64,000 nt of DNA from Paracoccus zhejiangensis (GTDB taxonomy: Bacteria > Pseudomonadota > Alphaproteobacteria > Rhodobacterales > Rhodobacteraceae), in contig NZ_CP025430.1 of assembly GCF_002847445.1 (NCBI RefSeq), positions 1,364,001 to 1,428,000 on the forward strand, given 5' to 3'. Of this stretch, positions 44,073 to 53,958 are shown piece by piece. The notes under the pieces are model-generated. The model was given only the letters and a program-made list of their open reading frames with translations. It was not told the DNA's origin and did not search any database. A program made the translations under genes and the position numbers. Every line of letters begins with the position of its first letter. Positions within the stretch are counted from its first letter, which is position 1.

Positions 44073-45085
44073 TTGTTCAGGTCATCGGCGTGCTCCGAGA
44101 GGAACGCATCCGCTGCCGCCTGCCCCGCATTCCGCATCCGTTCCAGCATCTGCGGATTGGGCAGCAGCTTCGAGCGCGCGTTCAGGTCGTTCATCAGCAC
44201 GTCATCCATGATCATGTGGATCAGCGGGTTCTTCATCTGCCGGTCGTTGATCCGCTGTTCCGCCCAGAGCTTCTTGACGAAGTTGATGGCGCGCAACTCG
44301 CGCAGCAGGCTGCTGTTGAAGCTGACCTCGTTGATCCGGTCCTGGATCTCGGCCGGCGTCTTCGGCAGCGCCTCGCGCATCATCGGGTTGATGTTCACGA
44401 TGACGATGTCGCGCGGCAGGGCGGGCGCGAACAGCGGGTAAAGCGCCGGGTTGCCGGAATAGCCGCCATCCCAATAGGCCTCGCGCCGCCCGGTCTTGGC
44501 GTCATCGATCTCGACCGCGCGGAACAGCGTGGGCAGGCAGGCCGAGGCGGTGACCGCCTCGCAGGTCGCCTCGGTCCCGGTAAAGACCCGGATACGACCG
44601 GTGCGGACATTGGTGGCATTGATGAAGAGACGCGGCCCCGCCTCGCCCCAGAAGACCGGATGCGGCATGGATTTCAGGATCGGCAACAGCGGGTTGGAAT
44701 AAAGCGGGCCGTAATCATAGGGGCTGAACACCCGGGTCATCCCCTCCAGCCAGGCGGCTGGGGTGAAAAGCTCGGCCCAACGCTGCAACCCGCGCGGCAC
44801 CATCATGTTCGAGCTCAGCCAGCGGATCATCCGGTTGTCGCTGACCTGGCTCACATTTTCCCAGATATAGGCCAGGTTCTTCTTGGCCGCCTTGCGCCCG
44901 GCCCGGCTGTTGCCAAGCGCCAGCCCAGCCTTGACCGCCGCGCCGTTCAGCGCCCCGGCCGAGGTGCCGCTGATGCCGTCGACGATCAGCCAGTCCTCGT
45001 CCAGCAAGCGGTCCAGCACGCCCCAGGCAAAGGCCCCGTGCGCACCGCCGCCCTGCAGCGCCAGATTGATGTGTTTCGGTTCCAA
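44036..45085 (-). CDS. Patatin-like phospholipase
   Basis: A 349-residue serine hydrolase of the patatin family. The oxyanion motif GGGAHG is at residues 12-17, the nucleophile S42 in GTSAG, and the dyad aspartate in YWDGGYSGN. The remainder is helical (IQDRINEVSFNSSLLRELRAINFVKKLW). Such enzymes hydrolyse membrane lipids or, in some Alphaproteobacteria, act on polyester granules. There is no signal peptide, so it is cytoplasmic or membrane-attached. The substrate is unknown. Confidence 0.93.
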   Translation of the reverse strand: MEPKHINLALQGGGAHGAFAWGVLDRLLDEDWLIVDGISGTSAGALNGAAVKAGLALGNSRAGRKAAKKNLAYIWENVSQVSDNRMIRWLSSNMMVPRGLQRWAELFTPAAWLEGMTRVFSPYDYGPLYSNPLLPILKSMPHPVFWGEAGPRLFINATNVRTGRIRVFTGTEATCEAVTASACLPTLFRAVEIDDAKTGRREAYWDGGYSGNPALYPLFAPALPRDIVIVNINPMMREALPKTPAEIQDRINEVSFNSSLLRELRAINFVKKLWAEQRINDRQMKNPLIHMIMDDVLMNDLNARSKLLPNPQMLERMRNAGQAAADAFLSEHADDLNNQDTVDLPALFS

Positions 45086-45217
45086 ATCAGATACCTGCCT
45101 CTATTTTGCAGGCGCAGCATAGCAAAGCGCGACAGGCTTTGCACGGCGTTGCTGAGGAAGCTCCGCACCGGCGCCGCGTCATATCGCCCGGATGTGAAGC
45201 GCCGTGAGGCCTTGCGC

Positions 45218-46204
45218 TCAGCAATAGGCCTCGGGCCCGCGCGACATGGCGCGGTTATAGCGCGCGCCATGGGCGAAACCGACCGGCAGCAGCGTCTCGA
45301 TCTCGGCCAGTTGCCCGGGCGTCAGGACCAGGTCGCCGCCCTTCGCATTGGCCTCCATATGCGCGCTGCTGCGCGATCCGGGCAGGGCGATGACATGGGG
45401 CGCACGCGACAGAAGCCAGGCCAGCGCGACGGCTTCGGCGCTGTGGCCGATCTCGTGCGCATAGTCCGCGAAACGCGCGATCCTCTCCATGTTGCGCGGA
45501 TAGTTCTCGGCATCGAAGCGCGGCATCCCGCGGCGCAGATCGCCCTCGCGCAGGTCATCGGGCTGCGGCGGCGCGTCGGTCAGCACGCCCCGGCCCAGTG
45601 CCGAGAAAGCCACCAGCGCCGCGCCATGCCGGGCGCAGGCCTGCACCAGCCCCAGTTCCGGCAGCCGGGTCCAGAGCGAATATTCCGACTGCACCGCCGC
45701 GATGGGTGCCACCGCCGCCGCGCGTTCCAGCGTCGCGGGCGCGATCTCGGACAGGCCGATGGCGCGGATCTTGCCCTCGTCCCGGAATCGCGCCATCTGG
45801 CCGATCACCTCCTCGACCGGGACCGAGGGGTCGCGGCGGTGGATGTAGTAGAGGTCAAGATGATCGACCTTCAGCCGCTTCAGCGAGGCGTCCAGACAAT
45901 CGCGCAGGTAATCGGGTTCGTTGTTGAAGGGCCGTTCCTTCTCGCGGGTGATGCCCACCTTGCTGGCCAGCACCACCTGATCGCGGCGGGTCTTCAGGAA
46001 CCCCGACAGCAACTCCTCGGCCCGGCCCTTGCCATAGACATTCGAGGTGTCGAAGTGATTGATGCCGAGATCAAGGCAGCGCGCCATGCAGCGCAGCGCC
46101 TCGTCGGGATCACCGGCCGCATAGGCGCCGACGAAATTCATCGTGCCAAGCGCCACCGCACCGATCTCGGGACCATCCGCGCCCAGTTTCCGTGTCTGCA
46201 TCAC
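45218..46204 (-). CDS. Aldo/keto reductase
   Basis: A 328-residue NADPH-dependent oxidoreductase. The tetrad is visible as Asp and Tyr in HFDTSNVYGKG, Lys in VLASKVGI and His in LYYIHRRDP. The C-terminal coenzyme region is ALPGSRSSAHMEANAKGGDL. It resembles the YajO/AKR11-13-like group acting on small aldehydes; the exact substrate is not known. Two adjacent ATG codons begin it (46204 and 46201). Confidence 0.93.
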   Translation of the reverse strand: MMQTRKLGADGPEIGAVALGTMNFVGAYAAGDPDEALRCMARCLDLGINHFDTSNVYGKGRAEELLSGFLKTRRDQVVLASKVGITREKERPFNNEPDYLRDCLDASLKRLKVDHLDLYYIHRRDPSVPVEEVIGQMARFRDEGKIRAIGLSEIAPATLERAAAVAPIAAVQSEYSLWTRLPELGLVQACARHGAALVAFSALGRGVLTDAPPQPDDLREGDLRRGMPRFDAENYPRNMERIARFADYAHEIGHSAEAVALAWLLSRAPHVIALPGSRSSAHMEANAKGGDLVLTPGQLAEIETLLPVGFAHGARYNRAMSRGPEAYC

Positions 46205-46312
46205 CGACCCCTTTCACGTTTTCCGGGGCAACCCTGCCCGCCGGCGCGGGAAATGGAAAGGCAATGTCGCCAATTCGAACGGATCGGGTCTACCGGGCGG
46301 GGCAGACGAGTG

Positions 46313-46783
46313 TCAGATTTCGGATCGAACTGGAAAGCGCCGCTTCTGGAAGCCGGTCTTTGATTGCTCGAAACCCGCCGCGAGATAGAAGCTGAGCGTC
46401 GAAGGTTTCTGCGAGCCCGTCATGAGCATGACCTTGTAGCAGCCTGACGCCCAGGCGGATTCCGATGCCGCATCGAGGATCTGGCGCCCGTAGCCGCAGT
46501 TTCGATGGTCACTATGCGTTACAACGTTCTCGATCAGACCGAAGGGCTTCGCCCCCCGCGTGAGATTGGGGACCACGACAAGCGCGCAGGAAGCAACCAG
46601 CACATCATTCAGTTCGCCCAGAAAGATCGCACTTCCTGCATAGGTGAGAAAGCGCGCGAAAGCGTCACCCGCCTGAGCTTCCGTGGGTTGTTCATCTCCG
46701 GGAATGAGGTGCCGGTACAGCTCCAACAGCTGAGGGATATCGGCTTTGATGGCGCGTCGTATGGTCAGTCTGGATTCGTCCAT
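46313..46783 (-). CDS. GNAT-family acetyltransferase
   Basis: A 156-residue single GNAT domain (LTIRRAIKADIPQLLELYRHLIPGD, then IENVVTHSDHRNCGYGRQILDAASESAW as the acetyl-CoA loop, and SFYLAAGFEQ). The usual R/QxxGxG/A loop appears as NCGYGR. The start is MDESRLTIRR at 46783; a longer frame to 46840 has less support. Codon use and base composition are less GC-biased than in neighbours, hinting at more recent acquisition. The substrate is unknown. Confidence 0.85.
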   Translation of the reverse strand: MDESRLTIRRAIKADIPQLLELYRHLIPGDEQPTEAQAGDAFARFLTYAGSAIFLGELNDVLVASCALVVVPNLTRGAKPFGLIENVVTHSDHRNCGYGRQILDAASESAWASGCYKVMLMTGSQKPSTLSFYLAAGFEQSKTGFQKRRFPVRSEI

Positions 46784-46891
46784 GCGCCAAACCTGCTCGT
46801 TCCATCGATTGGCTGCAATGGGCTCGAGACAGCCAAACACGGCTCCGCGACTACGCCGGCGATTGCGCGGGCCGGTCCCTGCGCCTTCACC

Positions 46892-47437
46892 TCAGCCCGC
46901 GAGCAGATCGCCCGTATCGACCAGCCGGGCGAAATCCGCCGCCAGATGCGCCATGGTCACGTCGAAGATGGCCTGGGCGGAAAGACCCGCCGCCGGCAGG
47001 TCGAAACCCATCACCGCATCCCGGATCACCTGCATCCGGAAACCCAGATCGGCACCGGCGCGGACGGTGGAATTGACGCAGAACCCGGCAACTGCCCCGG
47101 CAACGGCCAGATCGGTGATGCCCGCATCGCGCAGGAAGCGTTCCAACCCGGTCGATGCGAAAGCCGAGGAAGTGTGCTTGATGAAGACCGGCTCACCCGG
47201 CACGGCCTGCGTCTGCGGAATGGGCTGACTGGCCGGTGCATCGGCGTGCAATTCGGCGGCCGGATCCGGCTCGTGATGGAGGACATGGATCACCGGACGC
47301 CCCTCGGCCCGGAAATCCGCCAACAGCGTCGCGAGCCGATCCGGCGCATCGGCGTTGAGGCAGTCGCGGCCTTGCGCGATGCGGTCGAGCATCAGCATCT
47401 GCATGTCGACGACCAGAAGCGCGGTTTTCGTCGTCAC
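46892..47437 (-). CDS. Isochorismatase-like cysteine hydrolase
   Basis: A 181-residue enzyme with the complete triad of the family: D11 (LLVVDMQ), K87 (VFIKHTSSAF) and C120 (AGFCVNSTVR). This points to hydrolysis of an amide such as nicotinamide, ureidoacrylate or N-carbamoyl compounds. The residues that define nicotinamidase metal binding are not clear, so no specific substrate is assigned. It sits 21 bases after prfB on the same strand. Confidence 0.92.
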   Translation of the reverse strand: MTTKTALLVVDMQMLMLDRIAQGRDCLNADAPDRLATLLADFRAEGRPVIHVLHHEPDPAAELHADAPASQPIPQTQAVPGEPVFIKHTSSAFASTGLERFLRDAGITDLAVAGAVAGFCVNSTVRAGADLGFRMQVIRDAVMGFDLPAAGLSAQAIFDVTMAHLAADFARLVDTGDLLAG

Positions 47438-47458
47438 TCCCGCGCCCCCATCAGCCGA

Positions 47459-48586
47459 TCAATCCTCGGAATTCGCCTCGGCGCGCGACTTGCCCGCCAC
47501 GTCGAGGGCCAGCGTCGCCGCCATGAAGGCATCCAGATCGCCGTCCAGCACGCCCTGCGTGTCGCTGGTCTCCTCGCCGGTGCGCAGGTCCTTCACCATC
47601 TGATAGGGTTGCAGCACATAGGAACGTATCTGGTTGCCCCAGCCGGCATCGCCCTTGGCGTCATGCTGGGCGTTGATCGCGGCGTTGCGGCGATCCAGCT
47701 CGGCCTGGTAGAGCCGCGATTTCAGCGCCGCCATCGCGTTCGCCCGGTTCTGGTGCTGCGATTTCTCGGAACTGGTCACCACGATGCCGGTCGGCAGGTG
47801 GGTGATCCGCACCGCCGAGTCGGTGGTGTTGACGTGCTGTCCGCCGGCGCCCGACGAGCGATAGGTGTCGATGCGAATCTCGTTATCGGGGATGACGATC
47901 TCGATATTGTCGTCCACCACCGGGTAGACCCAGATCGACGAGAACGAGGTATGGCGCCGCGCCGCGCTGTCATAGGGCGAGATGCGCACCAGCCGGTGCA
48001 CGCCCGATTCCGATTTCAGCCAGCCATAGGCGTTATGCCCAGAGATCTTGTAGGCGGCGCTGCGGATCCCCGCCTCTTCGCCCGCGCTTTCCGACATCAG
48101 CTCGACCTCATAGCCCTTCTTCTCGGCCCAACGCACATACATGCGCGCCAGCATCGAGGCCCAGTCACAGCTTTCCGTGCCACCGGCGCCCGCGTTGATT
48201 TCAAGGAAGGTGTCATTGCCATCGGCCTCGCCGTTGAGCAGTGCCTCCAACTCCTTCTGCGCCGCCATCTCGGCCAGCGCCTTCAGGTTGGCCTCGGATT
48301 CCGCCACCAGTTCGGCATCGCCCTCTTCGCCCGCCAGTTCCACCATCTCGGCATTGGCCTCGAGATCGGTGCTGATCCGGCGATAGGTCTCGACCGCGTC
48401 CAAGAGCGCCTGCCGTTCGCGCATCAGCTTCTGCGCCCGGGCCGGGTCCGACCAGAGGTCGCCCGCCTCGATCATGGCGTTCATCTCTTCCAGCCGGTGC
48501 GGCGCGGTTTCCCAATCCATCCGCTGGCCCAAGAGAGTCAGGGATTTGCGGATGGCATCAATCGTGGACTGAGTTTCTGCGCGCAT
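47459..48586 (-). CDS. prfB: Peptide chain release factor 2
   Basis: A 375-residue class I release factor that reads UAA and UGA. The catalytic GGQ is in [16 protein letters not shown]. The stop-codon reading tripeptide is SPY ([16 protein letters not shown]) instead of the SPF of E. coli. The reading frame is continuous from [10 protein letters not shown], with no in-frame TGA near codon 25, so the programmed frameshift seen in many bacteria is absent. The frame extends upstream to 48721, but homologues begin near 48586. Confidence 0.95.
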   Translation of the reverse strand: MRAETQSTIDAIRKSLTLLGQRMDWETAPHRLEEMNAMIEAGDLWSDPARAQKLMRERQALLDAVETYRRISTDLEANAEMVELAGEEGDAELVAESEANLKALAEMAAQKELEALLNGEADGNDTFLEINAGAGGTESCDWASMLARMYVRWAEKKGYEVELMSESAGEEAGIRSAAYKISGHNAYGWLKSESGVHRLVRISPYDSAARRHTSFSSIWVYPVVDDNIEIVIPDNEIRIDTYRSSGAGGQHVNTTDSAVRITHLPTGIVVTSSEKSQHQNRANAMAALKSRLYQAELDRRNAAINAQHDAKGDAGWGNQIRSYVLQPYQMVKDLRTGEETSDTQGVLDGDLDAFMAATLALDVAGKSRAEANSED

Positions 48587-48744
48587 CAGCGGATTCCTCG
48601 GGATTTGTGTCGAAGCGGGTAGATAGCGCGCAGCCGGCCCGGGAACAAGACCGGGCGGTGCCGCAGGTGACCGCAGCGTCTGGTCATGCGCCCAATCAGG
48701 CTTATGCTGGGATGAACGCAATGCCGCCCGCGAAAGGTCCCGCC

Positions 48745-49209
48745 ATGCGATCCGCGATCCGCCCTGCCCTGATGCTCTGCCTCATCACCGCTGCCTGCGG
48801 CCCCGCGCCCGGCTTGCGCCCGGCGGGCGGCGGCTGGGGCGATGTGCCCGCGATCAGCGCCGGCGATTACCTGCTGCGCGATGCGGCGATGTTCGGCCTG
48901 ACCGGGCAGGAATCGCTGGACGAGGCCGGGGCGGTGATCCAGTCGCGGCTGGCGCCGGCCGAGCGGCCCGAGGGAAACTACGCCGAGACGCTGAAGATCT
49001 TTTCGGGCGAGATCATCGGGCTTGACCGCGGCGCGGTGGTGCTGACCCAGAGCGGGCTGCCCGATGACGCGGTCGAGACCGAGCAGCACGTGATCGAATT
49101 TGCCATCTACGCCGAAACCGGCGCGGCGGCGGCCACGGCCTATGGCACGCGGCAGACATGCCGGCGCGGGGGCAATCCGGGGGTCTTCACCAACCGACCC
49201 TGCCCCTGA
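48745..49209 (+). CDS. Putative lipoprotein, unknown
   Basis: A 154-residue protein with a lipoprotein signal ([18 protein letters not shown], lipidated Cys18) and a mature part I do not recognise. It contains [22 protein letters not shown] and ends in a cysteine-containing tail ([20 protein letters not shown]). In-frame starts at 48712 and 48721 exist; 48745 gives the correct signal length and has AAGG upstream. It stands between prfB (divergent) and the convergent PBP1A gene, with a dispersed repeat after it. Confidence 0.75.
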   Translation: MRSAIRPALMLCLITAACGPAPGLRPAGGGWGDVPAISAGDYLLRDAAMFGLTGQESLDEAGAVIQSRLAPAERPEGNYAETLKIFSGEIIGLDRGAVVLTQSGLPDDAVETEQHVIEFAIYAETGAAAATAYGTRQTCRRGGNPGVFTNRPCP

Positions 49210-49218
49210 CGCGCAAAG

Positions 49219-49330
49219 AGAGGGCCGGCGGGCGACCGCGGGCTTCCGCTGCTGGCGGTTGAAGGCAGACGCTTTATGGCGCCAGCATATCGAACGGCTG
49301 TTCGGCGCTGATCGGCACCAAAGCGGACGC
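49219..49330. repeat. Dispersed intergenic repeat, copy B
   Basis: Matches 6265-6370: identical 20-base core ATCGAACGGCTGTTCGGCGC at 49289-49308, CTTTATGG upstream, GAGGGCCGGCGG further out, AAGCGG downstream. Like copy A it lies between the 3' ends of convergent genes, here the lipoprotein gene and mrcA. Confidence 0.6.
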
Positions 49331-49400
49331 CCGATGGGGCGGTCGTCCGCTGGCCCGGGCGCGCTTCGCGCTTGTCCCCGGGCCGGGTCTGCAAGTTTGC

Positions 49401-52007
49401 CTAATACAGGCCGCCCGAGGACAGTGTGCCGAAATCGGCCTTCTTCGGGATCACCCGCTTCTGGCCCGTCGAGGTGGTGACGGCGGTGGCGCCGGCGCCG
49501 GGGGCCGAGGCCTCCCAGGGCAGCACCACGTCGCCATCGCCAAAGCCTGCGACGATGACCGGCGAGTTCCAGCTGGGGTCGCTGCCATCGCGGAAATACT
49601 CGGCGATCACGTCATCGCCGGTGGCGTTGTCGGCCATGCGCTGGCCGGTATGGCGGTTGATCTTGACCCAGTAGCCGCCGGGCGGAACCTTGAACTCGGT
49701 GCCGCCATATTGCTTCACCGCCTCGCGCATGAAGGCGTTGAACACCGGCACGCACAGCGTCCCGCCAAAGGCGTTCTCGCCCAGGGTGCGCGGGGTGTCA
49801 TAGCCCAGATAGCAGCCGGCGACGATGTTCGACGAGAAGCCGATGAACCACACGTCCTTGGCGTCATTGGTGGTGCCGGTCTTGCCGGCGATCGGCACCG
49901 GCAGGTTCACGCCCTTGCCCGAGCCGCGCTTGACCACGCCTTCCATCATCGAGGTCAGCTGATAGGCGGTCACCGCATCCATCACCCGCTCGCGGTTGTT
50001 GTCGATGACCGGCCCCTGCCCGGCGGGCAGCGCCTGCTGGCCGCAGCTTTCGCAGATCCGCTTGTCATGGCGATAGACGGTGCGGCCACGGCGGTCCTGC
50101 ACCCGGTCGACCAGCGTCGGCTCTACCCGCTCGCCGCCATTGGCGAACATGGCATAGGCGGCAACCATCTTGAACAGCGTGGTTTCCTGCGCGCCGAGGC
50201 TGTTGGCGAGGAACGGGTCCAGATGGTCATAGACGCCGAAGCGCTCGGCATATTCGGCCACCCGCTCCATGCCGATATCGTCGGCGATGCGGATGGTCAT
50301 CAGGTTCCGCGACTGCTCGATCCCGGTGCGCAAGGGCGTCGGGCCATAGAAATTGCCACCGGCATTCTTCGGCGTCCACAACCCTTGCGGCGTGTTGATC
50401 TTGATCGGCTCGTCGACGACGATCGTCGCCGGGGTGTAGTTGTTGTCCAGCGCGGCGGCATAGACGAAGGGCTTGAAGCTCGAGCCCGGCTGGCGCATCG
50501 CCTGTGTCGCACGGTTGAAGACCGAGGACTGGTAGGAAAAGCCGCCCTGCATCGCCACGACGCGGCCGGTATTCACGTCCATCGCCATGAAGCCGCCCTC
50601 GACCTCGGGCACCTGCCGCAAGGTCCAGCGGATGAAAGCGCCGCTGCCATCCTCGGTCATGGCGCGGACCAGCACCACGTCCCCGACCGAGACCAGGTCG
50701 CCCGCCACCTGCGCGCGGGGACCGAGCTTGCCATCGGCCTGACGCTTGCGCGCCCATTGCACGTCCTTGGCCGGGATCCAGTGGCCGTCGGCATCTTCCT
50801 CGATGCCCTCGATGCCGATGCGGGCATCGCTCTGGCCAAGTTCCAGCACCACCGCCGGGATCCAGCCCGGAATGTCGCGCGGCGCCTCGGTCTCGAACAG
50901 CGCCCCGCGCCATGCGGCCTCGTCGGTCAGCGCCTCGGGCGGAAGGGTCAGGCCGGTGCCGCGCCAGACGCCACGCCCGCGGTCGTAATCCTCCAGCGCC
51001 TCGCGCAGCGCATCGGCGGCGACGTTCTGCATGTCGGGCTCGACGGTGGCGCGGATGGTCAGACCGCCGCCGAAGAATTCCTCTTCGCCGAACTCCCGGC
51101 TCAGCTGGCGGCGGATCTCGTCGGTGAAATAATCACGCGGCGGCAGTTGCTCCTGGAACGAGGGGAAATCACCGTTCTGGACCGAGCGCAGCGGCAGCTT
51201 GGATTCGCTCTCATAGGTCGCCTGCTCGATATAGCCGTTCTGCCACATCTCGCGCAGGACATAGTTGCGCCGTTCCGTCACCCGGTCCTTGGCGCGGACG
51301 GGGTGATAGCGGCCGGGCGCCTGCGGCATGGCGGCCAGGGTCGCGGCCTCGTGCGGGGACAGTTCGCTGAGCGTCTTGTTGAAATAGGTTTGGGCGGCGG
51401 CGGCAACGCCGAAGCTGTTCTGGCCGAGGAAAATCTCGTTCAGGTACAGCTCGAGGATCTGGTCCTTGGTCAACGTATCCTCGAGCCGGGTGGCGAGGAT
51501 CAGTTCCTTGACCTTGCGCTCGATGCTGCGGTCGCTGGACAGCAGGAAGTTTTTCATCACCTGCTGAGTGATGGTCGATGCACCGCGCACATTGCTGCCG
51601 CCCGAGCGCACGGCCTCGACCATGGCGCCAATCATGCCGCGCGGGTCATAGCCCGGATGGGTGTAGAAATTCTTGTCCTCGGCGCTGATGAAGGCCTGCT
51701 TCACCAGGTCGGGGATCTCGTCGATCGGCACGAACAACCGGCGCTCCTGCGCGAATTCGTCAATCAGCCGGCCCTCGCCGGAATAGATCCGACTGATGGT
51801 CTTGGGGGTGTATTGCGCCAGCGTCTCGTGGCTCGGCAGGTCGCGGGAATAGATCCAGAAGATCCCGCCGATGGTCAGCGCGACAAAGACGGCCGCTGTC
51901 ACGACCCAGGAAAAGATGCCACCGAAGAAAGAAAAGATGCTGCGCAGCAAGGACCGGACCTTTCGTGAATCGCCTGCCTCTATAGTCTCTGGGCCGGGGC
52001 GCGTCAA
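49401..52007 (-). CDS. mrcA: Penicillin-binding protein 1A
   Basis: An 868-residue class A PBP that polymerises and cross-links peptidoglycan. A cytoplasmic tail and one membrane helix ([20 protein letters not shown]) lead to the GT51 domain, with catalytic glutamate in [17 protein letters not shown] and [21 protein letters not shown]. An OB-like insert comes near residues 370-460. The transpeptidase domain has nucleophile serine in [16 protein letters not shown], SxN-type region and [14 protein letters not shown]. Length and order are normal for PBP1A. It is divergent from ispG. Confidence 0.95.
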   Translation of the reverse strand: MTRPGPETIEAGDSRKVRSLLRSIFSFFGGIFSWVVTAAVFVALTIGGIFWIYSRDLPSHETLAQYTPKTISRIYSGEGRLIDEFAQERRLFVPIDEIPDLVKQAFISAEDKNFYTHPGYDPRGMIGAMVEAVRSGGSNVRGASTITQQVMKNFLLSSDRSIERKVKELILATRLEDTLTKDQILELYLNEIFLGQNSFGVAAAAQTYFNKTLSELSPHEAATLAAMPQAPGRYHPVRAKDRVTERRNYVLREMWQNGYIEQATYESESKLPLRSVQNGDFPSFQEQLPPRDYFTDEIRRQLSREFGEEEFFGGGLTIRATVEPDMQNVAADALREALEDYDRGRGVWRGTGLTLPPEALTDEAAWRGALFETEAPRDIPGWIPAVVLELGQSDARIGIEGIEEDADGHWIPAKDVQWARKRQADGKLGPRAQVAGDLVSVGDVVLVRAMTEDGSGAFIRWTLRQVPEVEGGFMAMDVNTGRVVAMQGGFSYQSSVFNRATQAMRQPGSSFKPFVYAAALDNNYTPATIVVDEPIKINTPQGLWTPKNAGGNFYGPTPLRTGIEQSRNLMTIRIADDIGMERVAEYAERFGVYDHLDPFLANSLGAQETTLFKMVAAYAMFANGGERVEPTLVDRVQDRRGRTVYRHDKRICESCGQQALPAGQGPVIDNNRERVMDAVTAYQLTSMMEGVVKRGSGKGVNLPVPIAGKTGTTNDAKDVWFIGFSSNIVAGCYLGYDTPRTLGENAFGGTLCVPVFNAFMREAVKQYGGTEFKVPPGGYWVKINRHTGQRMADNATGDDVIAEYFRDGSDPSWNSPVIVAGFGDGDVVLPWEASAPGAGATAVTTSTGQKRVIPKKADFGTLSSGGLY

Positions 52008-52141
52008 AACAACCTTGGGTTATTGGCTTGCGCCGGCCCGGCCTGTCTTCTGCCCCGTTCACAGCCTTGCGCGCGGACCCGCTTGGCATTGCCGCCCGGG
52101 TCTCGATGGCGTATCTGCGGGGGCGAAACCCGGAGGTCCCG

Positions 52142-53266
52142 ATGACCCACAACCCGATCCGCCCCTGGCGCAACATCGAGCGGCGCAAGTCGCGGCAGAT
52201 CATGGTCGGCAATGTGCCGGTCGGCGGCGATGCCCCGATCTCGGTGCAGACCATGACCAACACCAATGGCCATGACGTCAAGGCGACGCTGGCGCAGGTG
52301 ATCGCGGCGGCCGAGGCCGGCGCCGATATCGTCCGCATCAGCGCCCCTGATCAGGAAACCACCAAGGCTTTGCGCGAGATCTGCCGCGAAAGCCCGGTGC
52401 CGATCGTCGCGGACATCCATTTCCACTACAAGCGCGCCATCGAGGCGGCCGAGGCCGGCGCCGCCTGCCTGCGTATCAACCCGGGCAATATCGGCGATGC
52501 CGCCCGCGTGCGCGAGGTTATCAAGGCGGCCAAGGACCACGGCTGCTCGATCCGCATCGGCGTGAATGCCGGGTCGCTGGAAAAGCACCTCCTGGAGAAA
52601 TACGGCGAGCCCTGCCCCGATGCGATGGTCGAAAGCGGCCTCGACCACATCAAGATCCTGCAGGACAACGACTTCCACGAGTTCAAGATCAGCGTGAAGG
52701 CCTCGGACGTGTTCCTGTCCGCCGCCGCCTATCAGCAGCTGGCCGAGGCGACCGATGCCCCGATCCATCTGGGCATCACCGAGGCCGGCGGCTTTGTCGG
52801 GGGCACGGTGAAATCCGCCATCGGGCTCGGGAACCTGCTGTGGTCGGGCATTGGCGACACCATCCGGGTCAGCCTCTCGGCCGATCCGGTGCAAGAGGTG
52901 AAGGTCGGCTTCGAGATCCTGAAATCTCTGGGTCTGCGCACCCGCGGCGTTCAGATCATCTCCTGCCCCAGCTGCGCGCGGCAGGGGTTCGACGTGATCC
53001 GCACGGTCGAGACGCTGGAGCAGCGGCTGGAACATATCAAGACGCCGATGTCGCTCTCGATCATCGGCTGCGTGGTGAACGGGCCGGGCGAGGCGCTGAT
53101 GACCGATATCGGTTTCACCGGCGGCGGCGCGGGCAGCGGCATGGTCTACCTGGCCGGCAAGCAGGCGCACAAGATGACCAATGCGCAGATGGTCGACCAC
53201 ATCGTCGAACTGGTCGAGGAACGCGCCTCGAAGCTCGAGGCCGAGGCGGCGAAGGCGGCCGAATAA
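52142..53266 (+). CDS. ispG: 4-hydroxy-3-methylbut-2-en-1-yl diphosphate synthase
   Basis: A 374-residue iron-sulfur enzyme of the MEP isoprenoid pathway that converts MEcPP to HMBPP. The TIM-barrel part has [20 protein letters not shown] and the C-terminal part holds the [4Fe-4S] cysteines in [12 protein letters not shown] and [11 protein letters not shown]. Length is typical. The ATG at 52142 follows CGGAGG, a strong site; the open frame back to 52028 was not used. Confidence 0.97.
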   Translation: MTHNPIRPWRNIERRKSRQIMVGNVPVGGDAPISVQTMTNTNGHDVKATLAQVIAAAEAGADIVRISAPDQETTKALREICRESPVPIVADIHFHYKRAIEAAEAGAACLRINPGNIGDAARVREVIKAAKDHGCSIRIGVNAGSLEKHLLEKYGEPCPDAMVESGLDHIKILQDNDFHEFKISVKASDVFLSAAAYQQLAEATDAPIHLGITEAGGFVGGTVKSAIGLGNLLWSGIGDTIRVSLSADPVQEVKVGFEILKSLGLRTRGVQIISCPSCARQGFDVIRTVETLEQRLEHIKTPMSLSIIGCVVNGPGEALMTDIGFTGGGAGSGMVYLAGKQAHKMTNAQMVDHIVELVEERASKLEAEAAKAAE

Positions 53267-53307
53267 CCGGCCTTGCCGGCGGGTCGTCCCGGCGGCAGGG
53301 TGGCTGC

Positions 53308-53856
53308 ATGAACCATGAGCCGGATACCTGGATCGCGCTGATCCGCGCCATTGGCGGCAGCACCCATGCGAAACTGTCGATGGCCGACCTGCGCGGGGCC
53401 TGCGAGGCGCGCGGGTTTCGCGGCCCGCGGACAGTTCTCGCCACCGGCAATGTCGTCTTTCGCTCGGCACAGCCCGAAGCCGAGATCGGCGACCATCTCA
53501 ACGGGATCATGGCGGCGCATGGGCTGACGAATGCGGTCTTCCTGCGCCGCCCGGCGGAGTTGCGGCAGGTCCTGAACGCGAACCCCTTCCCCGAGGTCGC
53601 CACGGAACGCCCCAGCCGTCTCTTGGTGATGTTCCTGTCGCAGCCGCCCGACCCTGCCGCCGATTGCCTGCCCACCGGCTATCCCGGCCCGGAGCGCTTG
53701 AGGCTGGTCGGCCGCGAGGTCTTCATCGACTATCCCGAGACCATCGGCCAGTCGAAGCTGACCCCGGCCCGGCTGGAACGGCATTTCGGCCAGCCTGGCA
53801 CGGCGCGGAACTGGAACAGCCTCGGCAAGATCCTAGCCGCCTGCGCGCCGGGCTGA
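53308..53856 (+). CDS. DUF1697 protein
   Basis: A 182-residue protein with the DUF1697 outline: WIALIRAIGGSTHAKLSMADLRGACEARGF, then TVLATGNVVFRS and a C-terminal IGQSKLTPARLERHFGQPGTARNWNSLGKI. The usual N-terminal LLRGINVGG segment appears here as LIRAIGGST. Function is unknown in the family. It follows ispG by 41 bases on the same strand. Confidence 0.92.
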   Translation: MNHEPDTWIALIRAIGGSTHAKLSMADLRGACEARGFRGPRTVLATGNVVFRSAQPEAEIGDHLNGIMAAHGLTNAVFLRRPAELRQVLNANPFPEVATERPSRLLVMFLSQPPDPAADCLPTGYPGPERLRLVGREVFIDYPETIGQSKLTPARLERHFGQPGTARNWNSLGKILAACAPG

Positions 53857-53891
53857 GCCTCATAGGCGACTATTTGCGGATTCTGCACGCA

Positions 53892-53939
53892 GAGGGGGAA
53901 CAATCCCCTCACGGGTCTGTTATCATCCTACCTTGGTAG
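53892..53939. promoter_or_regulatory. Two palindromes upstream of the amine oxidase operon
   Basis: GAGGGG-N7-CCCCTC at 53892-53910 and CTACC-TT-GGTAG at 53928-53939 are perfect inverted repeats in the 102-base gap before the ATG at 53959. Either could be a regulator site; no adjacent regulator gene exists. Confidence 0.4.
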
Positions 53940-53958
53940 CATGGGGGAGGGACCAGTT

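Noticed and set aside
43811..46363. 850-residue plus-strand frame across DUF502, patatin and aldo/keto reductase genes
   Set aside because: Length reflects GC-rich codon bias on the opposite strand; translation is featureless.
46505..48622. 705-residue plus-strand frame across GNAT, isochorismatase and prfB
   Set aside because: Antisense shadow; all three minus-strand genes have catalytic motifs.
49650..51968. 772-residue frame antisense to mrcA
   Set aside because: Shadow; PBP1A motifs are unmistakable.
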